A DNA stretch of 64,000 bases from Notospermus geniculatus (taxonomy: Eukaryota > Nemertea > Pilidiophora > Heteronemertea > Lineidae). Below are positions 21,652 to 33,954 of the stretch, in pieces. Under the pieces are notes generated by a model. The model was not told where the DNA came from. It ran no database searches and saw nothing but the letters and a program-made list of their open reading frames with translations. Within the stretch, counting starts at the first letter, position 1. The number at the start of each line of letters is the position of its first letter. A program made the position numbers and the translations under genes. The stretch is from NCBI GenBank assembly GCA_002633025.1, contig NMRB01001001.1, positions 76,675 through 140,674 on the forward strand, read 5' to 3'.

Positions 21652-23187
21652 GAGTGTTTAAAACTACGATCGTTGACAACTTCGGTTGATTAACGTTTCA
21701 AACGCAAACGCCAGTTGCAATGGTCAGTCATATGATCAAAGATGAAACCATTCCACCTGATTCGCTCTCACAGCTGACGCTTTCAAACTGTAGGCTAATC
21801 AACTGAATTCAGCCACAATGAAATTGACATGAGGGTGCAAGGCCTGGTAATCAGGAAATCTGCATGTCATTGTTCGACTGGGCACAATGCTCCCGAAGAT
21901 TGTGAAGAGACCCCCCCAAGATGTCGGCCGGTGGCTGTTTCAATGCCGTGTAAAACTGTAACCGTCGATCATTGCCAATCTCATCACGTCTATGCCAATC
22001 TCAAGCTTTTTAAAAAACCAAGCTTCGACGACAGCTGACGGGTGAACGCGAAAACTTTACAGCTCTTTTCCATTTAAGTGAGGTAAAAACGTGAGATTTA
22101 GCTCAATAATTGATTAAATCCCTCAAGCTCAGAGATCTAATTTCGAATTTTTGATATCTTCACTTTGTTTGACGCAAAACGTCTGGTGTATTCAATTCAA
22201 CACTGGTTGTTTACAAACTCTTTTCTTTTCTTCAGTAGATTCTTTTTTACTCTTCCTCTTTAAAACTCCTCGATTCCAAACTTACAGAAAAAACAGATCT
22301 CAAACTCTCTAAGAGCAAAACCGTTGATGTTATTAACACACACATGCAAGGGGATTTCATAGCGAGGTGTCAGAAAAAACTCAACCGGTGGCATCATCTA
22401 CTTTTTCCATGGCGAGGTGCTTTATCCCTGTATGCCATACAAGGTTCGTTAGGTTCAAATGCCACTTCACTGGTGACAGAACTGCACCAAAAAGAGTAGC
22501 TCAGGGCAGACAGGTGTCTCACTCAGTGCACACAGTGAATGTACAGCATCGCCGAATGATGGTGTCATCAAAGCGATCTCAAAAAATAGGCCTAGCTTTA
22601 TGCCTGAATTCGGAAGGATTAGGCACCAACACAGCCAAGTACATCAACTGAGGATGTGCGTTTATATTATCATCTGATGGTAAAAGGTAGTGACCACTGC
22701 TCACAGCCTCTACAGCGAACAAAGTACAAAGTGGTATGGAGTGAAGCTGCCATTCCATTTGAATTGACCATGATCACCTGGTCTTTGGTGATAGTGTCTT
22801 CTCTTGCATCGGTGGGTGCACTTAGTAGATGACTTTAATCAGGTCTATCGGATGCATATATGATGAATGAGCAACAGGCATCGACAGATCACCAGTCCGA
22901 TTAAAGCATGACCTATGAGAAACGAGCAAGATGTCACCAAGGGTAATTTGCACTGGCCTCGATAGACATCGCACGATTCATTACCATAAGTAAAATTTTC
23001 AATACCAATCACACTGATGACATGGATGGCAGTGTTTATTGATTAAGAAGCGGCATTCAAGGTCAGCTGTGATTTACAGCCAATTTGGCCGCCGAGGAGA
23101 TCTGACCATACGTCATCAAGGCCTCGCAGAAGTAGCAGAGTTGCATGTCGTAAACTCTTCAATATGCCGACATCTCAAAGTGAGGCA
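21652..23187. other. gene-free stretch
   Basis: No gene, RNA or repeat that I can support. Confidence 0.4.
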
Positions 23188-23196
23188 GACCAGACG

Positions 23197-23567
23197 TAGA
23201 CTAGTACCTGGTCCTACCGATGGTGTCGCTTTTGAATGGTAGGACCAGTCGTGGCCGCCATTTGTGGAGGAATTCTGACAGTGACGTCACTTGAAAATTT
23301 TATGTAAATTATGTAAATTTATTCAATTCTCAATACGGCTGACGTACCAGAATGCAGATCGAAGGTGACCGACCTTTGACCCAGGAAATTCACCAATCAC
23401 GCCGGGGGTTTTCCATGTTAAAAATAGAAAATCTATCAACATAATAGTTCACATACTTACCACCTGCGCCAGCACCGACCAATCAGAGGCACGAAGGCGG
23501 TAGGCACGCCCGGTCCTAACATATGCAAAAGCCCTATGTAAAATAGTTAGGATCGGGTACCAGTCTA
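23197..23567. mobile_element. 371-bp DNA element with 9-bp target duplication
   Basis: Ends TAGACTAGTACC and GGTACCAGTCTA are inverted repeats. The direct repeat GACCAGACG flanks it exactly (23188-23196 and 23568-23576). An 84-bp internally deleted relative lies at 47578..47661 with its own 9-bp duplication. Short TIRs with 9-bp duplications are known for Mutator-like and Merlin-like elements; I cannot choose between them. Confidence 0.85.
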
Positions 23568-23576
23568 GACCAGACG

Positions 23577-25041
23577 CTGCCTGCGTCGATCAAGTCGCCG
23601 TCGAGCAAGTATTTTAAGAGATAAGTGACTTTTGAATAATTCACGAGGACATCGTGATGAATCGACCGATTGATGAGCAAAATCTATCACATCGAATCCC
23701 ACGCTGGCGATTCCTGCCGCAACTTGTTAGAATTCGTGGTGTTGAAATTCCTGAGGCGATTGACGAAGTAACTTCATTGGCGCCATCCAAAATAGGACTC
23801 TACAGCGAAGTGTCACGGCTTGTACTGCCGTACTCTCTCTTCGGAGACTGTCTGCCCCATAATGTGTCGATCTAAGATGGCGGCTATGGCGGCCATCTTG
23901 AATACGGTTTCTGTCAGTTATCTTCAGAAACCTTTGGTCTCATGCTTCCCGCTTCCTGGTGTCCCCCTTTATTTTTTGCCAGGAGATTAAGGATCTCGGT
24001 ATCTCTAGAGCCAATTCAAGAAAGTCTCAAAAAAGCCTCAACCTTAGGCGAGTTTAATCTAAAATGTGCCACCACGATGGTTTACATGTACCATAAGTGA
24101 GCTGCTTCTTTGACTGCCGTATTCTGTCGGGATAACTATGTGCACTCACACATTATGCATTCATTGTGCTGAAGCCTGAAGCAGGGAAGCTGAAGGTACA
24201 GCACAAGATGTGAACGCCTGAATGGCATTTCTAATTAGGCAACTTTTCTAGCAGGCTGATCTTGCCAGCAATGAGCACTATCACCATGAAATGTAATCTC
24301 TAGCGATATCGGAGTTAATTAAGAGTTTACGCCTAGCCAGGGTGGTATTCATAGTCTACGGTCTGTTCTTGGGCTATAAAATAGTGAAATGTGAATCTTC
24401 CATCATGATTGCTTATAGAACCGTGGCGAGAGGCATCAAAAAAGAAGTAAATCACGGCATATTTGACGTTCAGGCGATGATAGGTTTTTTAATGTGACAG
24501 AGTATCTGTCGGAACGCGATTGGTATTGGGGAAATGCGGTGAAGATGAGAATGATTGCGGAAAATCTAAATGGTGCTTTAGTTGCCAAGGATTGGAGGAA
24601 TCGGGAGAATGTCCGACGAGAATTGAATAACTTTAAGAAAGATTAATGTATATAGAACAAACCGTCAAGACGGTTTGAGGTTCTTCTTCAAGAGTCGTTC
24701 GGCCTTGGTAAGGCCTTAATTTACTGTCAAAACCATTTGAATAGTGTTACCGACACCCACTCCCGGCCCCCACACCTCCCCAGATCCAATCTAAGCCATC
24801 TCACTTGCTTCATCTCCGATTTGTCTCCTGTTTATTGATTAAGGAATCGACTAGATTTCTTGTCTTTTGTCTCGAGACGAAATCGAGTAATGACCGTAAA
24901 CAGACCGTAATGTCCTTGGTGACAAGTTGCTTGGCTGAGTTTAAATGTGCGTTATCAAGCGTAACAGGTCCGAGAAACGCTTCCCTAATCAGTTCTATCA
25001 TGCGTATTTGGCGATTTCAAAGCTAGTCTATACACTCCAGG
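23577..25041. other. gene-free stretch
   Basis: A short inverted GGCGGCTATGGCGGCCATCTT block near 23876-23910 and an 18-bp perfect palindrome (AAACCGTC/GACGGTTT) near 24660-24677 are the only structures noticed. Confidence 0.35.
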
Positions 25042-25184
25042 GCTGGGTTGCACAAAACTCATGTTAGCGCTAACATCATGTTAAATGACGTAAAATGACA
25101 ATGGATTTTGACGTCATCTAACATAAAAGTTAGCGCTAACACCATGTTAGCGCTAACATGAGTTTTGTGCAACCGGCCCCTGGT
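25042..25184. mobile_element. palindromic MITE, GGCCGGTTGCACAAAA-end family
   Basis: Inverted arms of ~40 bp ending in GTTGCACAAAACTCATGTT, with the word GTTAGCGCTAAC repeated. The terminal words match the elements at 44927..45084 and ~45335..45494, although the interiors differ. Confidence 0.75.
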
Positions 25185-25189
25185 GTTAC

Positions 25190-26390
25190 ACTGCATGCAA
25201 TGCACAGGAACGACCAGAGATGACATTACTTAACTCGTCTGCGTTGTGGTCTTGTTAATGGTTATGTAAAGTGACTCGAAATCTCGAATTTTTGACGCAA
25301 AAAAACTGACCCGGGACTGGGAATTAGTTTCACCCAGAAGTCATACATTCGTAAAAAATCATCCACATGGACACATTTTTTTATGTATGTATGTATAATG
25401 CCGCTGTCACATCCATGTATCTTTGACAATGGACTTACTCACGTCAGGCAGGATCATATTGTCTGATGATGACAAATTTGCCGTGCAGCCATAGATAAAC
25501 ATGATTAATGTGCCACCAATATCGGACACCTAGATATAGACGAGCCAAATATCGGCATTCGTCTTAATCTCGGGGCATCAAGGGCGTGATTCGAGGCGCC
25601 AGGGAGTGAAATGTTCCACAGATTCTGGCGAACTCTCCTGGTGAACGTGTGGTGTTGCTGTACATTCGCTGTACACTGACTCTACTCCCTGAACATGCCA
25701 CACTTCTGGACACAGGTTGGCTGCCATAGATTGGGGACAAATCAGATATGGACACTGGATCACAACATCAAACAACCCAACACGACCTGTTGCTCCATAT
25801 AATTGAACATCAGGGGATGGCAAAAACGAGGCTTCAGAAGAACTTCAAATCGAAATACTATTTGCTCGATACATAACACCCTAAACATGCTAAACTTTCG
25901 ATGACAAATCTTATAGACTTTTTTTATGTAAATTCATCCACAAAATATTTTTATCAAGGAGGTAATTTTCGGGAAAAAAAGATGTTACGATCTCCATAAT
26001 ACGTACCTTAAATTGATTACCGTATATAAAGCAACCCCTGCCGTGCCTTTGGGGTAAAAAAATACACCGCAGCCTATTACACGCCGGGTTAATCAATAAC
26101 ATTACGTGTATTACTGTTGAACTTGAGACTTGTCCCTCAACTTTTGATATCCTCGTCTATAACAAGATTTGGGGTCTTGGCCGATCCAGTTAAAGGTATT
26201 ACTTGCATACTGTGAGCTTCCAATTTTAGGTCTTAAACTCGATCATATTATAGATGACTAAAAATAGAGAGTACGCCATGTCGGTCACGATATCAAGCAT
26301 TTTTTTATGACCGTATTGAACCTTTGGATGAATTCAGTGCAACAACTTTGGTAGCAACAAGTTCTAAGGGACCTCGCTGCTAACTTTTTA
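25190..26390. other. gene-free stretch
   Basis: AT-rich sequence without supported genes. Overlapping 60-80 codon frames at 25564-25823 have no domain. Confidence 0.4.
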
Positions 26391-26395
26391 TCCCG

Positions 26396-26580
26396 ACAGG
26401 GCGGCGCTGCGAGCGGTTGTACCGAAGACGTCAAAAACAGAGCAAATTAACGCAATGACGTCACGTCACGACGTCCTTGACGCGGTGCAACACGGACGAG
26501 ACGTCGAAAAAAGGTCCAAGCGCTGACAGCGCCTCCCATTGGCGTAGTTCTGAAGGTTCCTCATTATGAGGACGTTCACA
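26396..26580. mobile_element. MITE of the GCGGCGCTG / GAGGAACC family
   Basis: One end reads GGGCGGCGCTGCGAGCGG and the other has AGCGCTGACAGCGCC then GGTTCCTCAT. Rich in GACGTC words inside. Related sequences occur at 9667..9860, 12419..12540, 33955..34320, 52279..52397 and 56340..56412. Confidence 0.65.
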
Positions 26581-26607
26581 GGACGACATTTTTCTTCAAC
26601 AGTCTTT

Positions 26608-28755
26608 ACACCAGGTGTTCATCCAATAACAGCGGCCTGTCGTCTTCATAGTGCGGTAAGCTGTGTCAACAAAGCAGCTCCCGTAGGATTTTTGTGATAA
26701 AGTTGATATTTTTGCAGTTCTTGGTACTTTAGGGTCCAAACTATCAGAAATTGATGGGGTGCAAATTTTCTGACCACTAACCTCTTTGTGGGGCGTCCCT
26801 CAATTTTGCGAACGTGTGGCATTGTCTCTCGTCTACCAGAACAGACTTCCTTCAATGTAGCCAATGACTATTTTTCCACTTTAAAGGAAGCACCGGTACT
26901 CGCCAACAAACTGACACAAAACCTTTGTTGTGTGAACGAATACAAAACAATTCGTCCGATCCATAAGACCTCGGCATAGATTAGGCCTTGCAAATCACAA
27001 GAATTTTAAAAAATGGTTTGGTCGTTGGGGGACGTTGAAGGCATGAACCCCAAACATGCCATCCGCGTTCGAACATGGGCGTCACTTGCATTGCCAGACT
27101 CCATGCCAGAAAGCGTCTTAACTTCCGACCGTGACTAGTTTTCCACCTGCCATCAGATGGCAAGTGAAATCCTAGCGAAGGTCAGAAGTCAAGACACATC
27201 TTATATACGGCATTGTGAGACATGAGTTTCATGGGTAGAGTGACAATTATTTTTGCATTTTCATCTTCACCAGCAGAGGGTGAATTCAAGTTTTTCTTCC
27301 CAATTTGATGTCTTCTGACTTTGGGAAGAATTTATATATTAGCGAGTGGCCCATGATGATCCCTCAGGACTTTTTCGGAAAGTAGAAACATTCGGTGTGC
27401 CGACACCTGGTGTCACCCAATAACAGCGGCCTGTCATCTTCACGTGTGGCATTGTGTTGTCTCTCGTCTACCAGAACAGACAGTATCTTTACTTTAATGT
27501 GCCCAATGTGACTACGTTTCCACTTCAAAAGAAGTGCTCGCCAACAAACAGATACACAAATTTTGTTGTGTGAATGGATACAAAACAACGTGCTCTATTC
27601 TCAATGTAAACAATAACAAATACTCCCATTGGTCGAAAAGAAATTATTCTGACCTCACACCCCCAATCTGCATAACACAATGGGAATTCATGGGCTGTGC
27701 GTTGATCTCGCCGACGACAATCGGAAATTGCCGAGTGTAAAATTTCCGTATGCAAATGAGGTCAGAGGTCCGCATTTGATAAAACCAAAACCGAAACTCG
27801 AGCCCGAGAGGGCCGTCGACAGATATAGATGACAAAAGTTCTGTGTTTATTGGCTTATATACTAGATTGGGGTGGTTTGGGAGTCATTTTCTACCTCTTC
27901 GTCATCAGTAAAGTCGGAGAGACGGCTAAATTTCTCAATTATTGGCAGATAGTCAGTGTGGGGATTTTACCACCAACCAGCTTGAGTTGGCATCATAGGT
28001 AGGCCTAGTTCTATTGGGTGACACCAGGTGTTCATCCAATAAACAACAGGGCCTGTCATCTTCACATGTGGCATTGTCTCTCGTCTACCAGAACAGACAG
28101 TATCTTTCCTAGTGTAGCCAATGACTATTTTTCCACTTCAAAGGAAGTACCGGTACTCGCCAACAAACGGACACAAAACCTTTGTTGTGTGAATGGATAC
28201 AAAACAACGTGCTGTATTCTTTCCGTTCGCTTAATGTAAACAATAACAAATGCTCCCATTGGTCGAAAAGAAATTATTCTGACCTCACACCCCCAATCTG
28301 CATAACACAATGGGAATTCATGGGCTGTGCGTTGATCTCGCCGACGACAATCGGAAATTGCCGAGTGTAAAATTTCCGTATGCAAATGAGGTCAGAGGTC
28401 CGCATTTGATAAAACCAAAACCGAAACTCGAGCCCGAGAGGGCCGTCGACAGATAAGATGACAAAAGTTCTGTGTTTATTGGCTTATATACTAAATCGGG
28501 GTGGTTTGGGAGTCATTTTCTACCTCTTAGTCATCAGAAAAGTCGGAGAGATGGCTAAATTTCTCAATTATTGGCAGATAGTCAGTGTGGGGATTTTACC
28601 ACCAACCAGCTTGAGTTGGCATCAGAGGTAGGCCTAGTTCTATCGGGTGACACCAGGTGTTCATCCAATAACAGCGGCCTGTCATCTTCACGTGGGGCAT
28701 TATTGTCTCTCGTCTACCAGAACAGACAGTATCTTTCCTTCAATGTAGAAGTCAT
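26608..28755. repeat. tandem array of ~0.62-kb units
   Basis: The motif CAGGTGTTCATCCAATAA with CTCGTCTACCAGAACAGAC recurs at about 26608, 27402 (variant), 28018 and 28646. Units 27402..28017 and 28018..28645 are near-identical over most of their length; the 26608 and 28646 units are partial. No domain is recognisable in the short frames, and they recur simply because the DNA is repeated. Confidence 0.8.
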
Positions 28756-29131
28756 CATGAGTCTCCCAAAGACTGCATGTACTGTCTTTGAGAGGCTTCA
28801 GGCCACATCGCCCTGGAAATTAATAAATAGCCTTCGGCTGGCGAATGGTTGGGAATCCTCGTGACGCTGGCTTCGTCAGTAAATATCCTGACCCTATATA
28901 CAGTCATCATAATGATCAAGGCTCAGATCTGTTGACGGTGACAGGGAGTAGCGATGATGGGGAAGCTTTGGAAGTGTAATGGTCACCGTGATGACTGGAG
29001 GAGCAAGGCATCTTTTCCAACTCTTCTGGATTGGAAATTCGAAGAAAGGTGAATATACATGTCTAAATCTTGGCTTTGACTGGGCCTACATTCCCCTTTT
29101 TTGTTTTATAGAGAAAGCAGCATCAGTACCT
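28756..29131 (-). other. 3' flank of the first six-exon gene
   Basis: Expected 3' untranslated region and downstream sequence of the gene ending at 29132. The segment 29025..29125 is also found beside the relic gene (33050..33150), which shows the duplication unit reached past the stop codon. Confidence 0.5.
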
Positions 29132-32100
29132 CTAGTTATACAGATACCCAGTGTTTAAGTCCTGTGCGTACTTATTGGTGGCAAGACATTTAAAGTATAG
29201 GCCTAAGCCATAGCTCGTAGGCGTACTATACTTCTGCCTCATGGGAGCCCAATCAAATGACACCGATTTCTTGAGTGGATTAGTGGATATGGTTGTCACG
29301 GTCACCAGGTCTGTCGACTCGGTCAGTTCATACTTCAGGGAGTTTTTCAAAAACTCCTCGGGATCACTGACGTCACGTTCTTCATTTGGGAGCAGGAAGA
29401 GCCTCATGGTTGGTGAGGGGTAGCCGGTCACGGTGCAGTTTGCCATCTATTTGAGAGAGAAACACACATAAGCTACGTCTACACGAGAGACTAATTTGTC
29501 TCGGGTCAACTTTGTCTCGAGACAAAATAACCGGAGACAAGTAACCGAGCGTCTACACGGATGCATGGCGTGACGGTGTTTTCAACACTACGCGCCATGT
29601 GACGTCCATTCCATTACGTCATTCATGCCGTATTTATCATACGGAACCAATATAGGCCTTTGTCCCGAGACAGACAGGCGAGCGCGTCTACACGACAACT
29701 GTCTCGAGACAACTTTGTCTCGGGTTATCTTAACCCCCCTACCCTACTGGGGTCAAGTTAACCCGAGACAAAGTTGTCTGGAGACAACTTAGCTCGAGAC
29801 AAGGCCCCGTGTAGACGGTTAACTGGAGCTAAAATGCTCCGTGTAGACGTAGCTATAATTGGATAATCATAATTTGGATTCTCTAAAACACTGCAAAACC
29901 CGCACTGTTCACTGAAAACCGCGCTGTTAGTGGAAACAGATTGTAGACGCAGGTTAAAATGGCCCTCCGCGCGCTCGGAACCGTCGAGATGACTTAATAG
30001 GGAGGTTTCGAAATCAAACGATAAACGTAAACATTAACGACAACGTTACTTTCATACTACACATTAACCAGATTTTATATTGCATTTTCGGTACAAAAAG
30101 AATGTTGTCGTAAACGTTTACGTTTATCGTTTGATTTCGAAACCTCCCTAATACTTCACTCCCAACCTCGCGGCGATCGACGTGAAGGAATAAGTAGGCC
30201 TACCGGTACTTACAGTTCGGTTCGACCTCTCATAAGAGACTCGGACAACAGCCTGCGCCGGTGCCTTGTGAACCATTTTCACGATTGTATTCGTGACGTC
30301 ACTTCCGTTAGATGCGCTGCAGATATAAAATGCCTCACTTCCCAACGGCATATCGACCTTGAACGCTGTCGATGCGATTGACCCAGCTTGATACGTTTTA
30401 ATTAGGTCAGCGAGCTTGACATCCGTTATTTCGCTGTTGGTGGGGTTTCCGGATAGGACCCGTGCTACAGCCAGGATAGGGGAGGACTCTGCTCCGGCAG
30501 ATAAAAAACGTACAATACGGTCATCCTTTGGAACGTTAGGATTCAAACCAAGTGTCACCACGTTGTACTTGCCGCCTTTCTGGACATCTAGTTTATAAGT
30601 GTACTTCTGACTTTCCGGTCCATTTCTCCAAGAACCGACATAGACAGGTAGTCCGTAGGGATCGTCCGTAAGGTGAATGCTGAGGAACATGTAGATATCC
30701 GCACTTGGCCCCAGCCTGTTCGCCTCCTTGACGTAGACACTCACGGGACGAAAGAGGACGAGAGCGCCATCTATTGGAAAGGATTCACCGAGTTCTACTT
30801 CGAATTCACTTATGGAGGTCGTGTATCCACCCGATGTTGTATTCCATCTCCGCTGTTCTGCTTTCCTTGGCTCTAGAATGCCCCCTCTCTCGGGGCCCCT
30901 TAAATTCAGAAAGAAAGGAATTTATTACACTGGCATGCTCCTTTCTTTGACTTCAAATCTGGGGGTAAATTGTTGCAGCAATGGCGACGTTTTATGCAGC
31001 TGGGTAAACTTGTGTAGGCTACTTTTCTGCCCTGGGGTGATCAGGTATAATAGGTAGGCTTACAGGGCGGTAACAGGACAATTCGCCCCCAACTGAGATA
31101 ATTCGCCCCTAGGACAATTTCCCCCGGACAACTGGTACCCGGACAACTTGCCCCGGACAACTCGTCCCTAGGACAACTCGCCACTTGTTCCTCGACAACG
31201 TCGCAGAGATCACCTGATTGCAAAGAATCGGCCATGTCGGCCGTCGAATGGCCAGCGATGACGTCAGATCAGGATCTGTGTGTTGACGCTCTGTTGATGC
31301 CGTGACGTCCCTTGACATTTTGACGGCCAATATGGCGGCATGTTCGTCATGGAAATGTGCCGTCAGGTGAGGAACCTCTATAGGTCAGGGTATGGAGTAT
31401 ACAGTCATTGTCCTTTTGCCAAACCCATGATTTATGAAACACAGCCTCAGCGGCGGGTATAAATGTCAGCCTGCCTGAAGTTTACCTCTTCATATCTACC
31501 TTACAATTTCTTCCAGAGTTTTCATAATGTTGGAGTCATCCCACACATACATCGGGTAGAAACTAGATCGTCCATTCCACATTAGCTCCCTTTTACCATC
31601 ATCCTTATACGTCATGCCGAATCTTAGAGAGAAACTCTTATCCTTGTCGAGCCTGTAGCCGTTCTTCGGCATCGTGGAGACTTTGGGAAGGGAAATTCCT
31701 GGAAATGATAATATGGCGCCGTCAGAGAGGGGAGGCTAGATGCGAGAGTTCCTGGGTTCGATCCCGCCCGAGGACGCCAGCGGGCAGATGATACACCTAA
31801 ACCGTCGTGCGTGCTAAGACTACCTCTGCGGGGTCAGATTACATGTAGGTCAGATTAAGCGCATGGGGCATGAGAAGATGGAATAACATGGAAAAAATCT
31901 AGTGGGCTAAACGTACACCGGACAAGTCGAATTACCTTGTTCGTATACAGCCCTAAAAAAGTCCATTCCTCCCACCAGTTTTATTTTATTGCATGGATGA
32001 TCTACAGATATTACCAGACTCAGTAAAGAGCTGTTCATTGGTGTTGTTGAGTGAACAGAGAAGTGGAATTCATCACCTCGCCGGGATTCCCTCGCATTGA

Positions 32101-32731
32101 TTCCACTGCCATCATCTGAAGTTCAACAACAGTTTATGTGGCGCAACTTAACTGGAGAACTCAGCATGAGCAGTTGTCAGCATGAATGGCATCTACAGTG
32201 CTTCTTTTAACTGAAGAATAACTTATTCGTCCTGCACGAGCGTCTATCAAGCAAGGTGGAGGAAACGAATGTTTGGGGAAAAGTAAACGGTAGATAATGT
32301 ATTCGGAATAGGTATTTTACCTTGAAGTGGCACCGGAACGCCATTGTAGGAAGGATAAGTAAGTTTCAATTTGTACGTTGACGTCATTGTCAACTGAACA
32401 ACCCTAGCAGCCTGGAGATCCGGGGACACCCTGACAGCCGTCACCTCCCCGATCGTAATGGGACCATTGCAATGCTCCTGTCCGGTTACTGACGATGCCT
32501 AGACGAAGGAATTGAGTGATGAAAAGGTTTGGAATTATCAAACCTGCTTCAGAACTACGAATCGAATTTTGACTTTTTAAAGTACCACGACAGCAGTTTG
32601 AGACCAGGAATGAAAACACAACAGTGCAGGGAGAGTACAAAACGTAAAGATTACCAGAGCAAACTAACCTTCAGTATCCCGCAGGCCAAGGCCACAAGAA
32701 AGGCAACCGAAATCGAATAATTCAGCATCAT
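29132..32731 (-). CDS. secreted Ig-domain protein, paralogue A (six exons)
   Basis: Reconstructed by hand from splice sites: exons 32731-32669, 32498-32321, 32115-31936, 31698-31500, 30865-30214 and 29446-29132, giving 528 residues without internal stops. All introns are GT-AG with phases 0,1,1,2,0. Exon 1 (residues 1-21) is a hydrophobic signal peptide. Exons 2-3 (22-140) hold HCNGP, IGEVTAV, DDGSGI and HPCN motifs with a likely cysteine pair. Exon 4 has LPKVSTMPKNGYRLDK. Exon 5 (217 residues) carries ESFPIDGA, LTDDPYGLPV and FKVDMPLGSE. Exon 6 is Ig-like, with CTVTGYPSP (B strand), FDWAP, and YFKCLATNKY (F strand). There is no transmembrane segment, so it is likely secreted. I do not recognise the family for exons 2-5. 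Introns contain MITEs at 29471..29854 and 30000..30148 and a GACGTC-rich repeat at 31200..31385. Confidence 0.85.
29471..29854. mobile_element. 384-bp palindromic MITE in intron 5 of paralogue A
   Basis: Ends AGCTACGTCTACACG and complement, with ATA at both edges. The interior is full of TTGTCTCGAGACAA-type words in both orientations. Confidence 0.85.
30000..30148. mobile_element. 149-bp MITE, second copy of the 21498..21649 family
   Basis: Arms beginning GGGAGGTTTCGAAATCAAAC and complement, TA at both edges, same central sequence as the other copy. It lies in intron 5 of paralogue A, 65 bp from the exon 5 donor. Confidence 0.9.
31198..31385. repeat. GACGTC-rich dispersed repeat, copy 1
   Basis: Inverse-orientation copy of the repeat also found at ~34680..34860, 52012..52240 and ~56730..56940. 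Shared words: ATTTTGACGGCCAA, CATGGCCGA and TGACGTCA at intervals. Located in intron 4 of paralogue A. Confidence 0.7.
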
Positions 32732-32830
32732 TTTGCTGCTTCGCCGACTCAGGCATCCAATCGAAAATAGTCGAATGCGATGCGATTTGAGCATTAAGCC
32801 CATACCAGATACATAGCCGCGTAGGCCAAT

Positions 32831-32930
32831 ATTATTACCTTTGATTGCAGCAATTTCATGTACAATTTGTGGCATTACAGCGATTTCGTTTCCTGTCGAT
32901 GACCTTTGGCATGAATCGGTTTTGAAAATA
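32831..32930 (-). promoter_or_regulatory. conserved upstream block of paralogue A
   Basis: About 100-200 bp upstream of the start codon. The sequence (TGATTGCAGCAATTT, CATTACAGCGATTTC, TTTCCTGTCGATG) recurs at 33618..33710 upstream of the relic and at 37695..37780 upstream of paralogue B. Conservation at a fixed distance suggests promoter or 5' UTR, although plain duplication history could also explain it. Confidence 0.5.
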
Positions 32931-33009
32931 TGTCAAATAGAGATGTTTGACTGAAGTCTACTTTGTTTTACCAAACAGTCTATAGTTTGAGAAAGGCGCG
33001 ATGTTTCAC

Positions 33010-33526
33010 GAGTACACCAGGCTTATCTGTTCCTTCACTACAACACTGACTTCTGGATTTGAAATTCGAAGAAGGATGAATTGTCTAAACTTACGCCTCT
33101 TATAGGCCTACATAGACCTTTTTTTTGTTTTTTAGAGGAAAGAGCATCAGTACCTAAATAGAAACGCACTCTCTAAGTCCTCCTTGTACTTACTGGTGGC
33201 AAGACATTTTAAGTTAGAAGCCACCGTTTAAAAGTTAGCTGTACATCGGGTCCCATTCTCCTGTACAAAGCTCAGTTCTTGGGTTCAATGATAAAGTCAA
33301 TGTCCTGAACTTCAAACGGGATTTTCTCAAAACGCTAAAGGGTGACGCGTTGGCACCCGGCGGATTCTGATCCGCCTACCCTCAAATATTCAGAAAATAT
33401 CAAAACACTGCTGTTATCAGAGAAAAAGGGGTTACGCCCCTTTTCGGGGTTTTGCGTCCAGACTATCAGTATCCCAGAGGCCAAGGCCACAAGAAAGGCA
33501 ACCGAAATAGAACAATTCCGCATCAT
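33010..33526 (-). pseudogene. relic of a fourth six-exon gene (first and last exons only)
   Basis: At 33526-33464 is an exon 1 look-alike (MMRNCSISVAFLVALASG) almost identical to paralogue A's signal peptide, but the donor GTTAGT has become GTCTGG. About 130 bp further on, near 33120-33340, is a decayed relative of the Ig exon (TACTTACTGGTGGCAAGACATT matches the end of A's exon 6) and then the same 3' flank as paralogue A. Exons 2-5 are missing. A deletion between first and last introns, or unequal crossing over, would produce this. Not expected to make a protein. Confidence 0.7.
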
Positions 33527-33617
33527 TCCGCGCGATCAGAGCAATCCGAGAGAAAATGGTCGACAGCAAGAGGATTTGAGCAAATAACCAAGCCACGCCA
33601 GATCGCCCTCAATCATA

Positions 33618-33710
33618 CATTATTACCTCTGATTGCAGCAATTTTATGTGTGGCATTACAGCGATTTCATTTCCTGTCGATGGCCTCTGACATGAATCGG
33701 TTTTGAAAAT
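33618..33710 (-). promoter_or_regulatory. conserved upstream block at the relic gene
   Basis: Copy of the block upstream of paralogues A and B. Conservation extends past 33700, to the GAGATGTTTGACTGAAGTC region shared with paralogue A. Confidence 0.45.
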
Positions 33711-33783
33711 ACAAGTGTGCATATCAAAAAGAGATGTTTGACTGAAGTCTACTTTGTTTTACCAAACAATCTATAGTTTGAGA

Positions 33784-33933
33784 AAGCAGGCCATGCACGA
33801 TCAACATTATTGCACAATATGGGGCCCAAAATAGGGGCATGTGCTTCTGGCATGATGGGTGGAAGAAAGATTGGCAATAATATTGCCCATTTTGGCCCTC
33901 ATATTGTGCAATAATATTGTGTGGGCGGCTTTA
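33784..33933. mobile_element. MITE with CATTATTGCACAATATG arms
   Basis: Arms contain ATTATTGCACAATAT and GGCCCAAAAT with their complements. Ends AAAGC and GCTTT. Located between the relic gene and paralogue B. Confidence 0.7.
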
Positions 33934-33954
33934 GTAAGATGAGTACTTAGTATG

